Below the pieces are notes generated by a model. That model saw only the letters and a list, made by a program, of their open reading frames with translations, searched no databases and had not been told where the DNA came from. 64,000 nt of DNA from Cubamyces lactineus (lineage: Eukaryota > Basidiomycota > Agaricomycetes > Polyporales > Polyporaceae), in the NCBI GenBank assembly GCA_022376465.1, contig JACDTU010000005.1, positions 422,001-486,000 of the forward strand. Reading direction: 5' to 3'. Position numbers and translations under genes: made by a program. This document shows positions 1 through 11,208 of the stretch, in pieces. Position 1 is the first letter of the stretch, and each line of letters begins with the position of its first letter.

Positions 1-80
1 GTGCTCACCTCTTGAGATCAAGTAGCTCGTGGATGTGGACGGCGAGTCTGCGCTGATCGTGCGTGAGTTGCACCGATGAG
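1..80 (-). CDS. possible exon of a gene off the left edge
   Basis: Read on the minus strand, positions 80 to 9 form an open stretch ending in a good donor (AAGAG followed by GTGAGC at 8-3). A perfect yeast-type branch site TACTAAC lies upstream at 171-165. The first AG after it is at 82-81, which would open the exon at 80; a later CAG at 50-48 is an alternative. The frame reads through to residues like RLAVHIHELLDLKR before the donor. No family is recognised, and the rest of the gene would lie left of base 1. Too short for a firm call. Confidence 0.25.
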
Positions 81-2353
81 CTCGACGACCAAGTGGCAGG
101 CGCCGTTGCCGTAAAGAAGCCCAAGGTGATAACAGCACGCGAGAGAAGGTGAGAGGTGATATTTGTTAGTAATTTTCACGGGACTGTCAGCTGAGGCTTA
201 CCCCATCCTACAGGGCATAGGACGCGCTCTGACCGGTAGAAAATCATCTGGCCCGCGGACGCTCGCGATATCACGCCGTCCAGCACTCTTCTACGTCCAC
301 ACGGTAAGTCGAGCGATGACATTAAGGTTACGTCTGAGTTGCCATCGCCTCTAGCGAGCGTATGGAAAGCCGCGTTTCTACACCGACGTGGTACACTCTG
401 AGAACGCGTCGGCTGGCCTATGAGGGCGTTGAGCAGGTAGAATCGCGCCCGCTTCAACGACTGCAACTGAGCGCATGTTATGACTCTGGCAGCCCGGGCG
501 GTGCTGTGATCTTGTGGGCGCTGTGGGCGCGTCGCATCGTCGCCATGGCTGCCGAAAGTCGGTTATGCATTCGGTCCTGGTCGGAAATCCATCTCCGTGA
601 TCGCGGCTAGCCACGCGCGGGGCACAAATGCACTGCTAGCGTTACTGCAATGCTGTGCGCCAACGTTTGGGATGGTAGCTGGGAAGTTGGGTTATGTCGC
701 CGGCGATGCGCCGGTAATGCAACCGGCAACTTACCGTGCGGTCTGTCATGATGATTGATCGCAAGAGTAAAAGGGTGGTTAAGTTCGGGTGGTCGATTTG
801 ACTGTTCGAACTTCGAACCACTTGGAAGCGTGATAGGAACGCATGGTCGGCAACTGGGATTGGTGGGCGTGACGCCGGCAAGGGTGGGACATGAAAAGGT
901 GTGTGAAGGAGAGATGCTCGGAGTGGAACGCGGCCCCTGGGCAAATTAACCGGAGCGCGCTCGCTATCTGTCTACCTGTCAGGCCGGGCGTTGCGACGTC
1001 AGGAAGACGTTGGGAGGCGAACGTGGGTGGACAGATGAGCGAGGGTGGCGGGCGGGGAGGTGGGCGAAGCGAGCTCTAAACCGCGGAGGGGGGGGCGGGA
1101 GGAGGAGAGCGTGTGAAGCTGACGGATGTGGACGGGAGCCGCACTTCGGAGGCTGTTGTGGGTATACGGCGCGCCAAGTGAAGTGCTAAAGTGTATGAGA
1201 TGAAGAGGAAGGGGTCCCTGTTTGAGGGCCGTTCATAGACGGGTGAGAAAGAGGAGGTGGAGGCAGCCGAGAGGAGAGGATGGATATGGAAGACGCGAAG
1301 ATCAGGCCCCCATGTGCGATGATGGCATGTGACCCAATGACAGTCGTCGTGCCGCACCTGGCCCAACGTCTCGAGAGGATGTGCACCCCCAGCTCAGGCG
1401 CAGAATGAGGAAGGTGAGTTGCCGGATACGGGAGAGTGGAGAGAGGACGATCGGAGGGGGGAGCGAGGAGAGTGCAGACTGCAGTGATCGATCGAGCGGC
1501 CTTTGTGGCGTCTGGGCGATCTGCAAAGCAAGATCTGGTACAGGATGCGTCTAAATTCGAATTAATCCCGAATGCAGTTGGCTGCAGCTGGCCTCGCACT
1601 GGGCAGGCAATAGAATGCGTGCGATGCCAAGGCCTCTGATGGGAGTCTCGCAGCCAGCGTCAGTCGCCCATGTCCATTTCGGCATCTCTCCCGGCCTTTT
1701 CTCTCACTCCTATCAACCACTCTTCGTCGCTGCCGGCCCATGCCGCCCATATTCACTTTGCCCACCCTGGGCATCCATCACCTTTTCCCCTCTGTATAGC
1801 CTCCTCGCGCTCGAGCGTGGCAGATGCAGACGACGGTGAACGCGAAAAGGCAATCGCAAGCCGTTCATATACGTCTAAATGCCAGGCCGTCCGCGAACGA
1901 GGCCGCCATGCCTGCTTCCTGTCCAGATTCGTATCCGAGTAGGCGTCCGTAGCCGTCGCCATTCTCTCCTGGGCAGTTCGTTTCCCTCTCGCGCCTTTCC
2001 GCTCTCTTTGGCCCCCTTTTTGGGGCGTTTTGCGGCTTGACGTCTCTTTGGCCGAGTTCCCAGTCGCCGCTGCCAATCAACGCCCTTCCCTCCTCCTCCT
2101 CCCTCTGACAAACCTCTTTCAATCTCCATCACCCATCTGCTCACACTCGCTTTTCTCAAGTCGCACGCGTGCCCGTCTGACAGGAGAGCTCAGATACGCG
2201 AGCCTGCGCCAGGAGGAACAAGGGTCGTCTGGGCGTCGGAATCGCAGAACCTGACCGAGACCCGTACCGGCCCTCGTTCGCGCAGCTGCCACTTTCTGCT
2301 CGCTATTCGCCGCGGACCCAATCAGCAATCATTAGTATTCCGTTCGACTTCGC
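81..2353. other. intergenic, no gene seen
   Basis: No reading frame here looks like a conserved protein. The many short open frames overlap on both strands, as expected from GC-rich non-coding DNA. The plus strand becomes pyrimidine-rich from about 1670 to 2350, grading into the promoter of the methyltransferase gene. A lineage-specific or non-coding RNA gene cannot be excluded. Confidence 0.5.
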
Positions 2354-2439
2354 CACGCCCGCCCCTTCTCGTCCAGAACCACGCTCCGCCGTGCATCACG
2401 CCCGCCCCTTCTCGTCCAGAACCACGCTCCGCCGTGCAT
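2354..2439. repeat. perfect 43-bp tandem duplication
   Basis: Positions 2354-2396 and 2397-2439 are identical over 43 bases, head to tail with no spacer. The repeat ends 15 bases before the TATA-like element of the methyltransferase gene, so it duplicates the immediately upstream promoter sequence. Perfect identity suggests a recent event. Confidence 0.9.
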
Positions 2440-2454
2440 GCTTCCCCCGGCAGT

Positions 2455-2460
2455 TATATA
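2455..2460 (+). promoter_or_regulatory. TATA-like element of the methyltransferase gene
   Basis: TATATA sits about 285 bases upstream of the start codon at 2743. A long CT-rich tract follows (2480-2600), the usual look of a basidiomycete transcription start region and 5' leader. A start about 30 bases downstream is inferred, not shown. Confidence 0.5.
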
Positions 2461-2742
2461 CCTCCTCAATCACTCTCTCCCCATCTCACACGCTTTCCAC
2501 GAGCCTATTTCTTCCCCTCCCCTTCCTCCTCCTGACCTCATCTCTCCGCTCCCCCGCTCCCGCTCAACTCCTCGCTCACTTCCTCGGCATACTTCCTTCC
2601 CCTGCTCGCCCCTCTGATCGCGTAGCACGCACAACGCGAGCCAAAATTCTCAACGTACCGAGACAGGAACACGATCCCAGTCGCCTATACCCACCATACG
2701 TCTCGCGACGCCATACGCTCACAATCGACCGCGTCCGCCGCC

Positions 2743-4157
2743 ATGCTCGCATCATTAGACCCACCAAGCTTAACAGGGCTTGTTCTCTTCCCTGCACTCA
2801 AGATCAGCGCCCTCCTCGCGACAGGGTACGCGGTACACCGCGCCCTCTCTCCACCCAACCCCCCACCCGCGCCAAAGACATGCATCGACAACCGCACCCT
2901 CTTCGAGCGTGCCATACGCCATGTCACGTTTTGCAGTAAAGTGAGTTCTGTCGCACCTTCTATCTCTTGTACGTCTGGGCGCCCCCTCGTCCTTCCCCTT
3001 CTGCCGTGCTTGCGTTCCCGACCGGGATTTGATATGATTCGCGCGTGCTCGTGCTCCCGCTCCCGCGGGTGCGCTTCTTGCCCCGCATTCTTGCCCAGGG
3101 GTACACGGGACCTGGGCCTGCGTCGCGTGCAGAAGTGTGTGGTGAGAAGAGAACTCGAACGCTAACTTTGTCTGTTTTTCACCCGGTGCTCCCTGTCCAT
3201 TGACTCGGCCCCTACCCCGAATTCACGCGCGCGCTCTCATCGCGTGTCTCGTCCCGCTCGCAGATGCTCACCTGGGTCATTGTCTTGTGCGACGCGCTCG
3301 CGACGCTCCATCTTGCCGCTCCCACGCCCTTCACGCTCCCCCTCGCTTCCGTCCTTCTTCCAGCTTCTCTGGCCTCTCTCCCCGCGCCATCCGCGGGCTC
3401 GCTCGCAGCTCTCCCAGCATCCGCGCCTTCCGTTATACCCTCGCTACCCGTTCCGGCCTATTCAGTCGTCGCGCCGTCATCAACATCAATACCCTCGGCA
3501 TCGTCAACATCAGGGCCCCCATCTTCATCACAGCTCACGGACATCGCATTCTTCATGATCCAACCCCATCTGCTCCTCCTGTTTGGCGCCGCGCTCGCGC
3601 AATGGGGTGCCGTGCTCCGGGTGGCGTGCTTCCGCGCGCTGGGCCCGCTCTTCACGTTCGAGCTCACGATTTCCCCGACGCACAGGCTCGTCACCGACGG
3701 GCCGTACGCGTGGGTGCGCCATCCGAGCTACGCGGGTGTATACGCTGTATTGCTCGGCGCGTCCGTGGTGATGGTCGCACCTGGGGCGTGGCTCCGCGAG
3801 GCCTGGCTCGCGCCGAGTCTGTGTGCGGCGTCAAATTGGGTTGGGAGCATTATCCCCGCCGTCGGCGCGGCGCCTGCGTTGAGCTCACCAGACGGTGTCA
3901 CTTTGACCGCCGCTGAACTACTGGCGAGTAGCGGTGGCGCGGACTTCTGTGGGGGAAACGTAGTGGGTGTGGGCGTGATTAGGACAGTACTCGCGTGGGC
4001 GTTCGTAGCGTTCTGGACGACGAAGGTCGTGTACGCGCTCCGGAGCACGAATCGGCGGCTCGGGACGGAGGACGCGGAGCTCAGGAGGGTGTTTGGCGCG
4101 CAGTGGGAGGATTGGGCGGGGAGGGTGCCGTGGCGGCTCGTCCCGTGGGTGTTTTAG
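2743..4157 (+). CDS. STE14: protein-S-isoprenylcysteine O-methyltransferase (ICMT family)
   Basis: Two exons (2743-2940, 3264-4157) give 363 residues. The intron has donor GTGAGT and acceptor CGCAG and keeps phase 0. ICMT enzymes use S-adenosylmethionine to methylate the carboxyl group of the prenylated cysteine on CaaX proteins (Ras, Rho, mating pheromones) in the ER membrane. The diagnostic C-terminal half is clear: a hydrophobic segment, GPLFTFEL, then VTDGPYAWVRHPSYAGVY (the RHPSYxG motif of the family) and a terminal EDAELRRVFGAQWEDWAGR-like segment. Hydrophobic segments before and after fit a multi-pass protein. A Ser/Pro/Ala-rich stretch of about 60 residues between the early and later membrane segments is longer than in the yeast enzyme. 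Agaricomycetes often carry several ICMT paralogues, so this may not be the only copy. Confidence 0.88.
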
Positions 4158-6136
4158 CCCTGTGCGGGTTTACGATGGGTATTTAATGCGTTGGCTAGAC
4201 GGTGCGATTGGGGGTGGTGGTGTACATAAGTAGTAGTAGCAGTAGCAGTACTTGAGAGATGTTGTTGTATCCCACATAGAGAAAGATGGTGGACGCTGGA
4301 TATTGGATATTGGACGTCGAAGGCTGCTTGTGTTGCGGGTAGGTACTTACTGAATATCGAGAATCGAGGTCTTGGCTGGTCTTGATAGCCGGGATACGCT
4401 GCCGATGCGACAACAGGAATCTAGGATCGACTTGTAACTTGTTTCAGGTGGTGGCTGTGGGGGCTTGTCACGTCTTTCAAAGGTTGACGACTCCGTGGTC
4501 GCCTCGAAACTGCTTCGCTGAACTCGGGCAGGGCGTGATGCAAAGAGACTAGACGTACAACGGCATAGAGGCTATGGATGTATATGGCGTCTGAAAGTAC
4601 TGACGGCAGCGCTCCGCTGGAGAGTCGAGACTCCTGTCTCGCCAAATTAGAAGATGGCCCACTCACCCGCCGAGATCTAACTGCGACGTCTTGGGCTAGT
4701 TGATCTTGCATTTACTGTGGGTTTGTGGCGCATATAGTTGTATCATAATGCGTACCAGCCCGAGAGCTCCGTGTACGAGTGAGGGATGAGATAATTGGGA
4801 GTAGGAGGAGACTAGAACTGGGGGTGGCTATCAGATTCGGAGAGTGCCTCGCTCGCTGGGAAGCTCTCCATACTTACCTATGAAAGTTCGTCTCCTCGCT
4901 CGACTACCTGGAGGTACACGCATGCGGTATCGTTGTCAAGAGAAGGAGGTTTTCCGTGGTAGCTCATGGACCCATGGTGGCTGCGGACTGGTCAGATTCG
5001 ATAAGCGCCCAAATGGTCTCCACGTGGCCCGGCTACGGCGCCGCTACGCAGCCCATACGAGTTTGTCTGCTGGTGCGCTGACGTTGAATTGTGCGTCGAA
5101 GCGTTTATCGTGCGACCACCGTGGTCAAGCCACGCCGCAATTGCCTCCGTGGATATTTGTACTGACCACAAAGACTTCGAGAATGTGCGTTCCCTCGTTA
5201 TCATTCGGTATGATGTGTCATTCTTTCCGCGAGCGAACTGACTGACGTACTGATGAATGAGCTCGTCTGCGTAGCAATAAGTCAAGTCCGCGGCCCGCAA
5301 TTGCAGGCTGCCAGCGGACCTGTCTAGGGATGCCTTGATAGCTAAAGGGCGACCGGTATCGGATCGGACGAGGATAGAAGTCAAAATGGACCGCAAGGAA
5401 TGTGGTCTTGACGGAGGTGCGCCGATTCTTGTGGATATCTAACGCGCTATTTGTACCGTACAGTGATGGCTTGTAGGGCATACCTGGCTTGCGCACGGGG
5501 TCAGCAGACTCGCGCGTTGTACGGACATTGGGGCCTCTGCGTTACACAGGCTGGAATACCGACTTCTGTCCGATATCTCTTGTGACGGACGTAGTTGACG
5601 GAACGCCCTCAGTGAACAATCTGCGCCATCTGGTCAATGTATGGACTTTCCGGGTACATTTCATGCTCTTATTCTAGATGCGAACGGACTGAACAGATTT
5701 CTGCACGTGGCGACGATGCGGCTATGGCAGGTCGCTCGGATATTGGACAAGGTGGCGGCGGAGTACGCTACAAGCAATGATGAGAGGTATATTATGAATG
5801 CGTCTTGGCCGCTGGTTTTCTGACTCAGCGTGTGGTTTTTGTAGATACTCTGCGCGTCATGCACCGGTGCATGATGAGTTGGGGGCTTTCAGAAGCGCAT
5901 GTATGTCCGATGTGGTTCTATGGTCACGGATGACATCCTACCAACCAGAACCACCGTCTGGCATGTCTGATCTCTGCACACATTCCGCCAATGTTTGAAT
6001 GTCCTTTACACCACCTGACATTCATGCAGCCACTTGTGCGACTCGCTCAGGGCCACTGTTGCGTTCTCTTTCCCCGGTAGCTCGGATGTGGACTGGCGAC
6101 GAGCTGGACAGAAAGACGCGACGGACACACACGAGC
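4158..6136. other. intergenic, no gene supported
   Basis: No conserved coding segment was recognised. There is a short AGT/AGC trinucleotide-rich patch near 4228-4252 and a small tandem GGATATT duplication near 4298-4312. A few open frames of 60-134 codons occur on both strands but none resembles a known protein. The right end grades into the promoter of the dsRBD gene. Confidence 0.5.
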
Positions 6137-6143
6137 TATAAAA
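6137..6143 (+). promoter_or_regulatory. TATA box of the dsRBD gene
   Basis: TATAAAA lies 109 bases upstream of the start codon chosen at 6246. An ATG at 6162 is about 25 bases from the TATA box, at or before the expected transcription start. This is why the downstream ATG at 6246 is preferred. Confidence 0.55.
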
Positions 6144-6245
6144 TCGAAGGTAGCGTCGACGATGCTTTCTACAGCTCAACACCCTCTCGAACCCTCAGAA
6201 AAGCTCAACAAACCTCCTACGTTGAACACTCGTCTCTCAACTATC

Positions 6246-6588
6246 ATGTCCGACGGTAGGCGTCGTACACATATCACCGTAGCCTGCCCCTCTGACAACC
6301 TGCGTAGAAGCTTTCGTTATGGAACTGAACAACCTCTGCCAGCAGAGAAGGCTGACGCCTGAATGGGCGGAAATGCACACCGGCGCTCAGAACGTGCTAA
6401 CATGGACCGTCGCCGTCTCCTGTTCGTTTTTTCTCAGAGTACCTTGACCGGGGTTTTAGCTGACGGAAATCGTGGCAGTCGACGGTATCGAGTTCGGACG
6501 TGGTTCTTCCCGCTCTAAGAAGCACGCGAAGGAGCTCGCTGCTGAAATGGCACTTCGTGCGCTGAAGGCCCAGATCAGCGCGGCTTGA
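6246..6588 (+). CDS. stand-alone double-stranded-RNA-binding domain protein
   Basis: Three exons (6246-6255, 6308-6421, 6479-6588) encode 77 residues, which is little more than one dsRBD. The fold elements are in order: alpha-1 MELNNLCQQRRLTPEW, beta strands NVLTWTVAVSFDGIEFGRG, then the RNA-binding loop and alpha-2 SSRSKKHAKELAAEMALRAL with the conserved K-K-x-A-K and AA pairs. The second intron (donor GTTCGT, acceptor GGCAG, branch CTGAC 15 bases before it) is chosen because it restores the beta-strand register. An alternative acceptor at 6458-6459 is less good. dsRBDs bind duplex RNA without sequence specificity in Dicer, ADAR and ribosomal or processing factors. Nothing in this protein shows catalysis. 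The function is unknown: an RNA-silencing or RNA-processing accessory role is only a guess. Confidence 0.8.
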
Positions 6589-7760
6589 TTATCGGGCCTT
6601 GTGAGCTCAGTCGTCGATCTAATGGCCAGGCTTTCTCCTAACATCTGATGCTTGATATAGGTCTTGGCTTCTCGTGTTTTTCGGCCCCTCAGCTCATTCT
6701 CAGTCTGCGACACTATGGTGTATGTAGCCCTTGTTTCCTGACCTCGGCTGGATTGGATCTGTGGGCTCTCAGGAAAGTTGCTAGAGTCGCTATCGCTGTC
6801 GTCGCCTCGGCTTCAAGCAGGTTTCGTGCAATGGCTGTTCCCTGCTCTCGTCTTCCTGTGCATTGCCTACCGATGCTCTCTTTAGCCAAAAGAATACCAT
6901 GCTTCGTATCCAAACTATGTCTTAAGCCCGAGGATATTACTACCGGTAGTGCTGTGGGAAAGCTATAGCAATGAAGCCGACTGCGGACTCGTCGGCTCGC
7001 ACTGTAACTCGGGGACCTACTGCGGTGAACACGTGCGCCTAACTACTTCAAGCTTGGGCAAACCTATTTGGCTATCCTGAGGACGTGCCATTGTTCCCCC
7101 CTACTGTGATTCAACGGAAACAGTCATGCGTACCATAGTACTCCACCGTGGTGCCTTTCCTATACAAGTTGAGTGCCGTATTCCCTTGAATCATCACACA
7201 TCCTGCCATCTGCGTCCACTGAAGTCCAGTGTACTCTATTCCCATATGCCGATCACGGTGACCGTTGAAAATGGTTAGACTGACGACAATGGAGAAGGTA
7301 TTCGAGAACGTCGAAGCGGTGCATAGGTAGAAAATGACTCGCTCTTCGTCCATAGAATATGGATATGTGGCTAAAGGTGCGTGCCATTGTTCCACATATG
7401 CGGTATGTGCTAGCCGGAGGTCTCTCTCGGATCTCCGTCGTCCCCTATTCATGTCGCTTACAATGTGATGCTGCCAACTTGTTGGCTGTGTATTGTCCTC
7501 CGCAGTGCTACGCGTCGGACCCGTCACGCCATGGCGTCGACAATAGGGTGCGCTCGACCAACACTTTACCTTCACTCTGATATCGTCACATAGATCTCAG
7601 ATTGCTATGCATACCCTGGTCTTATGGACGATATAAAGCGAGTGTTGTAGGCATAACCGAGTCGTCTCCCGGCCGGAGCCCCTGCATGCTCTGGTCTGTG
7701 GTTAACCACACTAGTTGCTCGGTGGACGCCACCCCCCGCACCTTCATTCTGAGTCCTACC
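6589..7760. other. intergenic, no gene supported
   Basis: The stretch follows the dsRBD gene and holds no recognisable coding segment. A 154-codon open frame on the minus strand (7575-7111) has no family resemblance and no clear splice context. The promoter of the first zinc-finger gene should lie just before 7761. Confidence 0.45.
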
Positions 7761-8658
7761 ATGTCTACATCTTCTAATTTGCCCGCACCGAGCGGACCTT
7801 CGGCGACAGAAGCTCAGTCGCCGCGTCCGATTGACCATGAGTTTGTGCAGTGAGTCCTAGCCGTGTGGATTCCGCTGCTCACGCACATACTGACACCGGG
7901 CGTGGGGGCTCTCAGGAAACTCTTACACCACGAACGCTGTGTCCGCGATATAGCAGATCAATGGCCTTTCAAATTTCCCTGGTCGGACTCGTAAGTGGCA
8001 GGCATTATGAAGCACACCAGTCAACCTGTTCTGACTACTCGCTTCGTCTCGTTGTAGGGTAGGTATTGATCCCAAGGTTCTCATGGGCCCTGCCGAGAGG
8101 AGCATCTCTCCAGGAAAAGAAAACAGGCCACCCGGCCGTGCAAGGAAGACACGGTCTGCCCGCATCAACGCCGACCAGGCCGGATATACGCCGTCTACGA
8201 CCGTCGATGCTGGTGTTCTAACTCAAGCACCGGGGCTCAAGCAGCGGTCCAACGGTGAGCTCAACGCTCAACCCTTCACCGACTCACCGACCCCCGGGCC
8301 CTCCACCCGAGCCACCACACCGTTCGTGAATGAGGGCGAGCCCACCAATGACCCAGAACCGGACCCCGAAGAGGACCTCGTGGAGTGCTACATTGGCGAC
8401 TGCGACAGTAGGATCCTTCGAAAGGATTGCAAGAAGCATATGCGAGGACAACACATGCACGAACTCGGCCCACATGGGCATGGCCCACGTCCATGTCGAT
8501 GGGCCGACTGTGAGACCGTGGCATCCGACTTCAATGTGATGGAGCGACACTACCAAACAGTGCACTACAAATACATGGCATTCATATGCGCGATCTGTGG
8601 GGAACGGCTCTCGCGAAGCGATGCGCTCAAGCGTCATGAGAGGACGCACGGTCAGTGA
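7761..8658 (+). CDS. three-finger C2H2 zinc-finger protein (first of pair)
   Basis: Three exons (7761-7849, 7916-7990, 8058-8658) give 254 residues. The N-terminal part (about residues 1-55) holds KLLHHERCVRDIADQWPFKF, then comes a basic Ser/Pro-rich segment and an acidic run (DPEPDPEEDL). The fingers follow. Finger 1 is C-x4-C-x11-H-x4-H (CYIGDC...HMRGQH), finger 2 is C-x4-C-x12-H-x4-H (CRWADC...HYQTVH), and finger 3 is the classical CAICGERLSRSDALKRHERTH. This is most likely a nuclear DNA-binding regulator; the target is unknown. The stop at 8656-8658 comes right after finger 3. An alternative splice (donor GTCAGT at 8651, acceptor at 8733-8734) would replace the last two residues with a 39-residue tail ending at 8850. 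The next gene downstream has the same layout. Confidence 0.75.
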
Positions 8659-9423
8659 TGCACGGCGTCACTGAAACGAGTTGGTACGTCCACCATACGG
8701 CGATTATAAGCCGTCTATACCACTTGTCTAACAGAGGTTTACACGTCCAGGAGAAGCTCAGAGTCATTGGGACTCGCGGAGGAAGCTATTAGTATGTACG
8801 ATATCATGGCTCATGCCGCTCGGCGCAGTGAGAGGGAGTGTTTTGTTTGATGATGTCCTCAATATATTGCTTCATCCTAGACATCTTAGAAGTAGTAACT
8901 CATCTTGACGGGAGCGACAGTCAAAGCCTGGACCAGCCAAGTCCCAAGTATCGTGAGTTCTATATATCCACCGTGGCACAGCTGCAGCCTGAGGCTCGCG
9001 CCGCGCGCGTCCGTTTCGGAGTCGCCTATTATAATGTACTGGGAGGACCTTTCCCGGGTGGCATTTGAAAGGCCACCACAAACGGCTACTCTGTATGAAC
9101 GAGACAAAGTGGAACGCTTTGACCTTCGTGGTGGCCAAATGGCTGTGAAATAGTCCTCGGGTCGCATTGGCCCCTTCGTGCGAGTGGCTCACATTTTCAA
9201 AGCGCTTGGACACTACCGTGCATCGTCCTAGGGCAAAGCTACACTTTAGACTCTATCATGTTAGACGCACGCATTATCCTTGTCCAAGCGGCCACAGACA
9301 TATAACACTGCTCGGATATCCAGGATGTGGTCGCATAAACCACGAATCCGTCGCCTATCTCGTCGCTTCCTGCTTACTCCCCGCGTAGCACCCTGACCCA
9401 CAAAGACCCGCAAAGTCATCAAA
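8659..9423. other. spacer between the two zinc-finger genes
   Basis: Positions 8735-8850 may be an optional last exon of the upstream gene. The rest shows no recognisable coding sequence. Confidence 0.4.
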
Positions 9424-10426
9424 ATGGTCTCTATCTCAGTCTTCAGGTTCACCCGGCCTAGGACGGTCGCTCCAGGGGAATATTTTGTTAGCACCAACCC
9501 TTTCTACGCAAGAACAACGCGTAACGCGCGCTGGGACCCTCTTCCCGAAGCTGAACAAGAACACACTAATACCCACTTGTAAGCGATAATCTGTCGGTTT
9601 ATCAAGAAACTCCTTGTTAACAATACCTAGTGAGCAACCCTCGAGTTCTATCTCGCCGTGTGATGCAGGGAAGGCCTGCACAAACAATGGGACAGACGAC
9701 ATGCCCGTGCAGCCACCTCCGAGTGTTCGCCGGGGTCGCGATATCCCAAGCAGCTCTGCATTGGATCAACCGCCCATTGCCACGCTCAGCGTCGAAAGCG
9801 ACTCGCCAGAGAGTGCAGCAGGTGGCGATTTGGTGACGCGTCGCCAGCGTGCCCACAGGAAACGATCTTACCGCCTACAAGAGCCTACAATCAAGAATGA
9901 CAGCACTAGGATCAAAGGGGCAGCTCGCAGGAAGAGAGCAAAGGAGACTCGCTTGCAATCTACTGGCCCTCAGACTTGCAAGTGGAATGGGTGCGGAGAA
10001 AGCATTCCCAACGGAAACCAGATATGGGAACATATGAAGACAGCGCATGGCGCGAGCCGGGACGGGAGAAGGCTGAGAACGACCAAGCAGATCAAGGAGG
10101 AAGACGAAGACATGGAGATCGATGAGCTAGTTGATGACTACAGCTCCTCGAGCGGTGCAGGAGAGACCTCTAGAGATGGATCCCACACTGGTGTCCAGCT
10201 GGCATCGAGCTGGTTCGATAGGGTGCGCTGCCAATGGGAGGGATGCCGGTCAGAGATTCAGTACATCGGGTTGCGACGTCACATCGAGTCGAAGCATATC
10301 CCGGTCCGAGGCGCTCACTGTCCAAGAGGTTGTGGTTATCAGAGTAACAGGGCGGACATGCTGGGGAGGCACGTTCGTAGATGCCAGGTTTTGGGGGAGG
10401 AAGTAGTCTTAGATGACTCCGAATGA
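9424..10426 (+). CDS. three-finger C2H2/C2HC zinc-finger protein (second of pair)
   Basis: Two exons (9424-9578, 9631-10426) give 316 residues. The intron has GTAAGC and CCTAG ends and joins in phase 2. Residues about 80-190 are basic and Ser-rich, with RRQRAHRKRSYR and ARRKRAKETR as likely nuclear-localisation segments. Finger 1 is CKWNGC...HMKTAH and finger 2 is CQWEGC...HIESKH, both with the wide C-x4-C spacing. Finger 3, CPRGCGYQSNRADMLGRHVRRC, has C-x3-C and ends in Cys instead of His (C2HC). An acidic linker (KEEDEDMEIDELVDDY) lies between fingers 1 and 2. Finger number, C-x4-C spacing and position next to 7761-8658 make the two genes likely tandem paralogues. Probable transcription factor; target unknown. 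Confidence 0.75.
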
Positions 10427-11208
10427 CAACAGTTTTGAGCTTGCCTGGCAAGCGTTAGCGTTGGAAAGCCTCGAGTAATGGCAGAATTAACCGGCCCATG
10501 TATTCGAAGGTTGATGTTCAACACGGTGCCAGAGGAGCTGGCGCATCGCGACTCAGCGTTGTGGATGGCGAGCAGGATAGCACGTGTTGGGTGCGACCTG
10601 GACAGCGCTTCGCAACCCGATGTGCTATGTGAATCACGATTTGAGCGTAGAACGAGATGTCGAATTGCACCGTACCTCGACAATTGTGACAGCATTTATT
10701 GATCAAGGATTGCAACCCGCGTAATTTCTGATACAATGAGACAGTGCATGTAAAACGTGTCTCTGACTATGATCACACAGTCCCACGGAGTGATTTGATG
10801 TTGACCGTTGAGACGGTTGAGTCGGCATTGACGCAGCTTTCACTCGTCCAGTGGCTGTACCGGTGTTTCGCCAAGAAAGGAAACCATGTATCTAGATGTA
10901 ACTCCTAACCGCAACCTCGTCGGGCGATTGCTCACCTCACAAAGTAAGGTCGGTCTCATTGGAAAGGTATACAACACAATATCAGTAGAGTTTTCCTTTA
11001 CAGCGTTCTCGTATATTCCGGGTATCAACAAGCATTAGCGGTGCAAGGACTGGCTCGACGGTGTGAGAATAAGTACTGATGGAGCTCTGCGCTTTCACGA
11101 CAATTGCTCGAAGAATGAGGGTTAAGTGCATGGAATCAAAGAGCGGAATTGTGTGCGTCATCGCAGATGACCTAGAAAAACACACGTTGGGAGAAGATGG
11201 AATGGCAG
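10427..11208. other. intergenic between convergent genes
   Basis: 3' flanks of the second zinc-finger gene (+) and the membrane-protein gene (-). No coding segment or RNA gene was recognised. Confidence 0.5.

Noticed and set aside
2391..2939. 182-codon open frame across the ICMT promoter and first exon
   Set aside because: It is a translation of the CT-rich leader and lies out of frame with the methyltransferase.
3200..3916. 238-codon open frame overlapping the ICMT gene in another frame
   Set aside because: Composition is Arg/Ala/Pro-rich noise; the other frame carries the RHPSYxG motif and membrane segments.
4992..5396. 134-codon minus-strand open frame
   Set aside because: No motif or codon pattern like the neighbouring genes.
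7111..7575. 154-codon minus-strand open frame
   Set aside because: No splice context, start context or recognisable motif; probably chance.
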